Positions 60,333 to 64,000 of a DNA stretch of 64,000 bases are shown here, in pieces. The number at the start of each line of letters is the position of its first letter. Positions within the stretch are counted from its first letter, which is position 1. A program made the translations under genes and the position numbers. Where the stretch lies: the NCBI RefSeq assembly GCF_001905905.1, contig NZ_LIVT01000003.1, positions 635,001-699,000 on the forward strand, in the 5' to 3' direction. A model generated the notes under the pieces. It worked only from the letters and a program-made list of their open reading frames with translations, ran no database searches and was not told the DNA's origin. The DNA is from Streptomyces sp. CB02366. Its GTDB lineage: Bacteria; Actinomycetota; Actinomycetes; Streptomycetales; Streptomycetaceae.

Positions 60333-60469
60333 AGACGACGTCCTCGGGGGACACCGAGTACCGGGCGCTCCTCGGCCACACGATCAGTTGCCCGACGTGC
60401 CGTACCGACCGTCCGTGCGAGACCGCTGCCCGGCTCCGCGCAGCTGTCCGCCGGGTGCGCCGCAGCTGA
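60329..60469 (+). CDS. 46-residue zinc-motif protein
   Basis: A GTG-started protein with TISCPTCRTDRPCETAARLRAAVRRVRR: three Cys and a His give a compact zinc motif followed by a basic helix, likely to bind nucleic acid. Proteins with the CPTCR...C..A.RL pattern recur in actinophages and Streptomyces. Coupled to the preceding gene. Confidence 0.68.
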   Translation: MKTTSSGDTEYRALLGHTISCPTCRTDRPCETAARLRAAVRRVRRS

Positions 60470-60551
60470 CTCCCGCCCCGGCCGCCCACTCCCTGGCAGG
60501 ACCGCGACCGGGACGGGCCACCACCCATCCCAGCAGGACGGAGGCACCACC

Positions 60552-60602
60552 ATGCGTACCACCGACACCCAGCCCGGAACACCCTGCGGGCGGCACCGAT
60601 GA
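60552..60602 (+). CDS. 16-residue leader peptide (candidate)
   Basis: MRTTDTQPGTPCGRHR with GGACGGAGG before the ATG and a stop overlapping the next ATG (ATGA). The ribosome site is good, and the following gene has none of its own, so this may work mainly as a translational-coupling leader. Confidence 0.45.
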   Translation: MRTTDTQPGTPCGRHR

Positions 60603-60895
60603 CGATCGCTTTGTCGGAGACCGACGTCCGCGTCTGTGAGGCTTGTTGGAGCAGTCCGGTCACCAGCTCCCGGCCCGCCGCCGGCGGGCAACGTGACCTT
60701 CTGTGCGGCGACTGCGCCGACGCCAACGCCCCGCGGCGCGTCGACCTGTTCCCGCCCCTCGGGATCTACGGGCTGAGCGCTCGGCGGATCGAGATGGGGA
60801 AGCACGGCAGCGGCTCCCCGAAGATGCCGCCCGACCCCGGCCCGCCTCTTCCGAACCCGCCGCCGACCCCGACACCGGGCCAGCCCCCGGTGTAA
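60599..60895 (+). CDS. Small zinc-motif protein
   Basis: 98 residues. CEACWSSP at about 13-20 and LCGDCADAN at about 35-43 form a four-Cys zinc ribbon; the end (about 65-98) is Pro-rich and disordered. It starts in the ATGA overlap with the 16-residue leader. Function unknown. Confidence 0.58.
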   Translation: MTIALSETDVRVCEACWSSPVTSSRPAAGGQRDLLCGDCADANAPRRVDLFPPLGIYGLSARRIEMGKHGSGSPKMPPDPGPPLPNPPPTPTPGQPPV

Positions 60896-60935
60896 CCCGA
60901 CTCCGTCCGGCACTCGTCGGCGGCCGGACGGCCTG

Positions 60936-60969
60936 AGCAGCCCCTGCCTCTCGCGCGGCAGGGGCTGCT
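60936..60969. terminator. 13-bp perfect hairpin between convergent genes
   Basis: AGCAGCCCCTGCC (60936-60948) and its exact complement (60957-60969) with an eight-base loop, then TCGTG. It lies between the rightward 98-residue gene and the leftward 85-residue gene, serving both. Confidence 0.78.
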
Positions 60970-60979
60970 TCGTGTGCTC

Positions 60980-61237
60980 TCACGGCAACGTGCGCTTCCT
61001 GCGCCGTGCCTGCGCGGAGAGGAGCCCCATCCTGCTGAAGTGCGCCTTCCGCAGAGATTCGGCGGCTGCGGCGACCTGGGCCTCCGTGGCCCCGGGGTGC
61101 TTCTGCCTGGCCTCCTCTTCGAACTTACTCTCGGCGGCTCGCCGGGCGCCTGCCGTCCGCGCCGTTCGGTCGGTGGTGTTGGCCCAGCTCTGGTGGGCTC
61201 CAAGGCGGGCTCGCAGGGCACGTTCGGTCGGGTCCAC
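60980..61237 (-). CDS. Small conserved Streptomyces/phage protein
   Basis: 85 residues: MDPTERALRARLGAHQSWAN onward, then TARTAGARRAAESKFEEEARQ and AAAAESLRKAHFSRMGLLSAQARRRK. It is helical and strongly basic at the end. I recall the same sequence pattern from many actinobacterial genomes and mobile elements; function unknown. Confidence 0.75.
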   Translation of the reverse strand: MDPTERALRARLGAHQSWANTTDRTARTAGARRAAESKFEEEARQKHPGATEAQVAAAAESLRKAHFSRMGLLSAQARRRKRTLP

Positions 61238-61376
61238 TGGGCGATCCTCCTTGTCGGCTGTCTGGCCCGTCGTCTTGCCCGCTGGTCGCCGACAGCAAGC
61301 GTTCAGGGTCCCGCCGCCCGTTCAATCCCCACCTTCGAGTGGAGCAGGGAAGGCATCGGCGAGGAAGGCTCCGCCC

Positions 61377-61592
61377 ATGGAGACGCCAGAAAAGCCGCAG
61401 CCCCACTTCATGACGACGCGGGAAGTCGCGTCGCTGATCCGCAAGACGCCGGGTGCCGTGCGCCAGATGCGGCACAGGGGCATCGGCCCGAAGCGGGGAC
61501 GCAGGGTCGGCAGAGACACGCTCTACCCCCGCGCCGCGGTCATGGAGTGGCTCGACACGCTGGAGCAGGCCGACCCGCTGGCGAGGCGGTAG
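61377..61592 (+). CDS. HTH_17 protein next to attR (candidate excisionase)
   Basis: 71 residues. A winged helix: MTTREVASLIRKTPGAVRQMRHRG, then the wing IGPKRGRRVGRDTLYPRAAVMEWLDTLE. The size and fold match excisionase/MerR-like helix-turn-helix proteins. GAGGAAGG precedes the ATG at 61377. Its place 108 bp from attR, with paired TGGAGC sites in between, makes it a good Xis candidate. Confidence 0.72.
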   Translation: METPEKPQPHFMTTREVASLIRKTPGAVRQMRHRGIGPKRGRRVGRDTLYPRAAVMEWLDTLEQADPLARR

Positions 61593-61624
61593 CGGTGATC
61601 GCATCATGATCGTTTGCACTTCGA

Positions 61625-61641
61625 TGGAGCTTGGGTGGAGC
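61625..61641 (+). promoter_or_regulatory. Candidate integrase/Xis arm sites, right arm
   Basis: TGGAGC at 61625 and 61636, 11 bp apart, 60 bp from the attR core. They match the left-arm pair at 24550 and 24561 in sequence, orientation and spacing. Confidence 0.5.
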
Positions 61642-61673
61642 ACCTGTCCGAAATGAACCCGAACAAGCAGCGG

Positions 61674-61704
61674 CCCCAGACCAGAGAAACGCTCTGACCT
61701 GGGG
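61674..61704 (-). terminator. tRNA-Lys terminator supplied by the phage
   Basis: CCCCAGACCAGAG (61674-61686) pairs with CTCTGACCTGGGG (61692-61704), two mismatches, five-base loop. It starts just after the tRNA 3' end on the minus strand, replacing the host terminator displaced to 24313-24347. Confidence 0.75.
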
Positions 61705-61756
61705 CGGAGGGGTAGGCCGTGTGGGACTCGAACCCACAACCAACGGATTAAAAGTC
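61701..61756 (-). repeat. attR core
   Basis: Right copy of the 56-bp direct repeat. It covers the 3' 44 nt of the functional tRNA-Lys plus 12 bp downstream. Confidence 0.93.
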
Positions 61757-61786
61757 CGCTGCTCTGACCAATTGAGCTAACGGCCC
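61713..61786 (-). tRNA. tRNA-Lys (TTT anticodon), prophage integration site
   Basis: A 74-nt cloverleaf without encoded CCA. The anticodon loop is CTTTTAA, the T arm GGTTCGAGTCC, and the acceptor stem GGGCCGT/ACGGCCT. The 5' half is host DNA and the 3' half lies in attR, so the gene remains intact after integration. On the minus strand TATGCT (61810-61805) may be its -10. Confidence 0.96.
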
Positions 61787-61992
61787 CTGTGACGTCACCC
61801 CCCGAGCATAGCCCGCCCCGCCCCGGCAGCCGATCCGGTATCGGTCTTGGGCCCGTCGCACCCCTTCCGGAGGCCGGCGCGAGGGGGTGGAACGGCAACA
61901 GGGCCCGTACGGCACCGAGTCGGTTCGGTGGCGTACGGGCCCTGCCGGTCTGTCAGGCGGACCTGCTCGGCCGAAGGACGGCCGGGCGGGGG
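61787..61992. other. Spacer between tRNA-Lys and helicase
   Basis: 206 bp with the helicase terminator and the tRNA promoter region; no gene recognised. Confidence 0.5.
61899..61944 (-). terminator. Helicase terminator
   Basis: CAGGGCCCGTACG (61899-61911) pairs with CGTACGGGCCCTG (61932-61944); the 20-base loop can fold further (CACCGA/TCGGTG). It lies about 50 bp after the helicase stop. Confidence 0.75.
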
Positions 61993-64000
61993 TCAGCCGT
62001 TGCGCTTCCAGCGCGGCTTGTCGTCGCGGCGGCCGAAGGAACCGGTGTTGGTGCCGGTGTTGGCGCCGCGGTGGTCGTCACGACGTCCGGTCGGGCGGTC
62101 GCCGCCGCCGGAGCGGAAGCCGCCGGCGGGACGGTCGTCACGACGGTCGCGGTTGAACGGGCGGTCGCTGCCGCCGGAGCGGAAACCACCCGAGGGGCGG
62201 TCGTCGCGGCGGTCGCGGTTGAACGACGGGCGGTCGTTGTCCCGACGCTCGAAGGAGCGGCCACCACGGTCGTCACGGCGGTCGTTGCCACCGGAGCGGA
62301 AACCACCCGAGGGACGGTCGTCACGACGGTCGCGGTTGAACGACGGGCGGTCGTTGTCCCGACGCTCGAAGGAGCGGCCACCACGGTCGTCGCGGCGGTC
62401 GTTGCCACCGGAGCGGAAACCACCCGAGGGACGGTCGTCACGACGGTCGCGGAACGACGGGCGGTCGTTGTCCCGACGCTCGAAGGAGCGGCCACCACGG
62501 TCGTCACGGCGGTCGTTGCCACCGGAGCGGAAACCACCCGAGGGACGGTCGTTGCCACCGCGGTAGCCGCCGCGGTCGCCGCCGCGGTTGTCGCGGCGCT
62601 CGTAGTTGCCCCGCTCGTCGCGGCGCTGCTCGTCGCGGGCGGCCGGCTGCTCGGGGACGGAGACGGCTGCCACGAGGGCGGCCTCCGCCTCGGCGGCCAC
62701 CTCGGCCACCGCGGCCTCCGGGTCCTCGCCCCGCTCGCGCGCGGCACGGGCCACCAGGCGGTCGGCCTCCTCGCGCAGCTCGACGGCACGGCGCTGGACC
62801 CGCTCCAGCTGCTTCGTCAGGTCGGCGGCCTCGCGCTCGGCCTGCTTGGCGGCGTTGTTCGCGGAGTCGGCCTGGACCTCGGTGAGCGAACGGGCGCCGG
62901 TGATCTCGGCGACCTCCGGCTCGAAGACGCCCGCGCCCTGGACGATGTGGCGCGAGGCGTCGACGCCCGCGTCCTCCATCAGGCGGAAGATCTGGCGGCG
63001 CTGGTGCGGGAGCGCCAGCGAGACGACGACACCGGACTTGCCGGCACGGGCGGTACGGCCCGAGCGGTGCAGGTAGTCCTTGTGGTCGCCGGCCGGGTCC
63101 ACGTTCAGGACCAGGTCGATGCCGTCGACGTGGATGCCTCGGGCGGCCACGTCGGTCGCGACGAGCGCGTTGACGTAGCCCTTCTTGAAGTCCTCCAGGA
63201 CCCGCGTACGGGCGCCCTGGGTCATGCCGCCGTGCAGCGCGTCGGCCTTCACGCCGGACTCGATGAGCTGCTCGGCGATGCGGTCGGCGCCCAGCTGGGT
63301 GCGGACGAAGATGATCGTGCGGCCCTTGCGGGCGGCGATGGCGGCCGTGACCGGCGCCTTGTCCTTCGGCTTCACGACGAGGACGTGGTGCGACATGGTC
63401 GTGACGTTGCCCTGGGCGCTGTCGACCTCGTGCGTGACCGGGTTGGAGAGGTAGCGCTTGACCAGCGTGCCGATCTCGTTCTCCATGGTGGCGGAGAAGA
63501 GCATCCGCTGACCGCCGGCCGGGACCTGGTCGAGCAGCTCGGTGACCTCGGGCAGGAAGCCCAGGTCCGACATCTGGTCGGCCTCGTCGAGGACGGCGAC
63601 CTGGACGTCCTCCAGGGAGCAGGCGCCGCGGGTGATGATGTCGCGCAGGCGGCCCGGGGTGGCGACGAGGACGTCGACACCGCGCTCCAGGGCGTAGATC
63701 TGGTTGCCCATCGACGTACCGCCGCAGACGACCTTCATCTTGAGGCCGAGTACGTCGCCGTACGGCTGCAGCGCGTCCGCGACCTGCATCGCCAGCTCAC
63801 GGGTCGGGGTGAGGATGACCGCGCGGGGCTTCTTCTTCTCGGTGCGGCCGCCGGCCAGCGCGGCCAGCGTCGGCAGACCGAAGGAGAGCGTCTTGCCGGA
63901 GCCCGTACGGCCACGGCCCAGGATGTCCTTGCCGGCCAGGGCGTCCGGGATGGTCGCCGCCTGGATCGGGAAGGGGGCGGTCACGCCGTTCTGCGCGAGC
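61993..64000 (-). CDS. DEAD-box RNA helicase (5' end outside window)
   Basis: At least 668 residues; the frame continues past the window edge (LAQNGVTAPFPIQ), so the start is missing. RecA domain 1 holds the Q motif (PFPIQAATIP), Walker A GRGRTGSGKT, PTRELAMQ, TPGRL, DEAD in VLDEADQM and SAT; domain 2 has IIFVRTQLGADRI, ARGIHVDGID and HRSGRTARAG. A charged coiled segment (about 370-420) precedes a repetitive Arg/Asp/Gly-rich tail like those of RhlE/CsdA-type cold-shock helicases, which unwind rRNA and mRNA. In S. coelicolor a similar gene (SCO4096, from memory) lies in this neighbourhood. Confidence 0.93.
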   Translation of the reverse strand, partial: LAQNGVTAPFPIQAATIPDALAGKDILGRGRTGSGKTLSFGLPTLAALAGGRTEKKKPRAVILTPTRELAMQVADALQPYGDVLGLKMKVVCGGTSMGNQIYALERGVDVLVATPGRLRDIITRGACSLEDVQVAVLDEADQMSDLGFLPEVTELLDQVPAGGQRMLFSATMENEIGTLVKRYLSNPVTHEVDSAQGNVTTMSHHVLVVKPKDKAPVTAAIAARKGRTIIFVRTQLGADRIAEQLIESGVKADALHGGMTQGARTRVLEDFKKGYVNALVATDVAARGIHVDGIDLVLNVDPAGDHKDYLHRSGRTARAGKSGVVVSLALPHQRRQIFRLMEDAGVDASRHIVQGAGVFEPEVAEITGARSLTEVQADSANNAAKQAEREAADLTKQLERVQRRAVELREEADRLVARAARERGEDPEAAVAEVAAEAEAALVAAVSVPEQPAARDEQRRDERGNYERRDNRGGDRGGYRGGNDRPSGGFRSGGNDRRDDRGGRSFERRDNDRPSFRDRRDDRPSGGFRSGGNDRRDDRGGRSFERRDNDRPSFNRDRRDDRPSGGFRSGGNDRRDDRGGRSFERRDNDRPSFNRDRRDDRPSGGFRSGGSDRPFNRDRRDDRPAGGFRSGGGDRPTGRRDDHRGANTGTNTGSFGRRDDKPRWKRNG
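62186..62545 (-). repeat. Three tandem coding repeats of 117/114 bp in the helicase tail
   Basis: The segment encoding GGFRSGGNDRRDDRGGRS and FERRDNDRPSF recurs at spacings of 117 bp (62251 to 62368) and 114 bp (62368 to 62482), measured at GAAGGAGCGG; one copy lacks a codon for Asn. The near identity at DNA level shows recent expansion; copy number probably varies between strains. Confidence 0.85.

Larger units (their letters stand above)
24342..61756. mobile_element. HK97-type siphovirus prophage in tRNA-Lys
   Basis: A 56-bp perfect direct repeat (24342-24397 and 61701-61756) bounds the element, giving a circular length of 37,359 bp. Inside are an integrase, regulators, primase/helicase, Ssb, HNH, terminase subunits, portal, HK97 protease, capsid, connectors, tail tube, chaperone pair, tape measure, tail tip, amidase and holin, all in canonical order and without broken reading frames. 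It therefore looks inducible. The tRNA 5' half lies outside the right end, so the phage copy of the 3' half restores the tRNA. Confidence 0.95.

Noticed and set aside
63984..64000. Start codon of the helicase at 63984
   Set aside because: The GTG there is internal: the frame continues upstream (LAQNG) to the window edge and the Q motif lies just after it.

Overview
The window is chromosomal DNA of a Streptomyces species: about 70 percent G+C or more, strong third-position GC bias, GTG/TTG starts, and a left flank whose gene content and order I recognise from memory as the S. coelicolor SCO4122-SCO4105 neighbourhood (MarR, MFS, PP2C phosphatase, NADH dehydrogenase, AtrA, sigma factor, asparagine-synthase-like protein, Orf1590-type sporulation protein, FAD oxidase, TrmB, PrsW, aldo/keto reductase, M23 peptidase). 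No database was searched; these assignments rest on sequence reading.

Left flank (1-24.3 kb): regulatory and developmental core genes. A MarR/MFS pair is divergent around palindromic operators. AtrA is divergent from a type II NADH dehydrogenase. A large protein fuses an ECF-like sigma factor, a zinc-finger anti-sigma-like segment, a membrane segment and a C-terminal NPCBM-like domain. A lasso-cyclase-like asparagine synthase stands alone. lhgO and trmB overlap. An M23 peptidase lies behind a c-di-AMP (ydaO-type) riboswitch. Two SpoIIE-type phosphatases and a TipA-like MerR regulator follow. Next come an initiator tRNA-Met, a two-repeat remnant of a type I-E CRISPR array, and a small membrane protein.

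Prophage (24,342-61,756): a complete-looking HK97-fold, long-tailed (siphovirus) prophage integrated in the 3' half of tRNA-Lys(UUU). A 56-bp direct repeat marks attL and attR; the circular form would be 37,359 bp. Layout: tyrosine integrase and a coiled-coil XRE regulator leftward; then a rightward early region with an excisionase-like HTH protein, small DUF6907-type proteins, a primase-polymerase/helicase, an iteron-like origin candidate, Ssb, and a block resembling the spread (DUF2637/SpdB) genes of actinomycete conjugative elements. HNH nuclease, terminase, portal, protease, capsid, head-tail and tail genes follow. The tail assembly chaperone carries a CCCAAAA -1 frameshift site. After tape measure, tail-tip proteins, amidase and holin comes a leftward XRE/DUF6879 accessory operon, a few small zinc-motif proteins, and a second HTH protein next to attR. 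Perfect or near-perfect hairpins divide the early region into short cassettes.

Right flank (61.7-64 kb): the reconstituted tRNA-Lys and a DEAD-box RNA helicase with a repetitive RG/RD-rich tail, cut by the window edge.

Most notable: the iteron/AT-rich origin candidate behind the primase gene; paired integrase arm-site candidates with the same 11-bp spacing on both prophage arms; the conjugation-like membrane block inside a phage; the programmed frameshift; the orphan CRISPR remnant; and the sigma/anti-sigma/NPCBM fusion.
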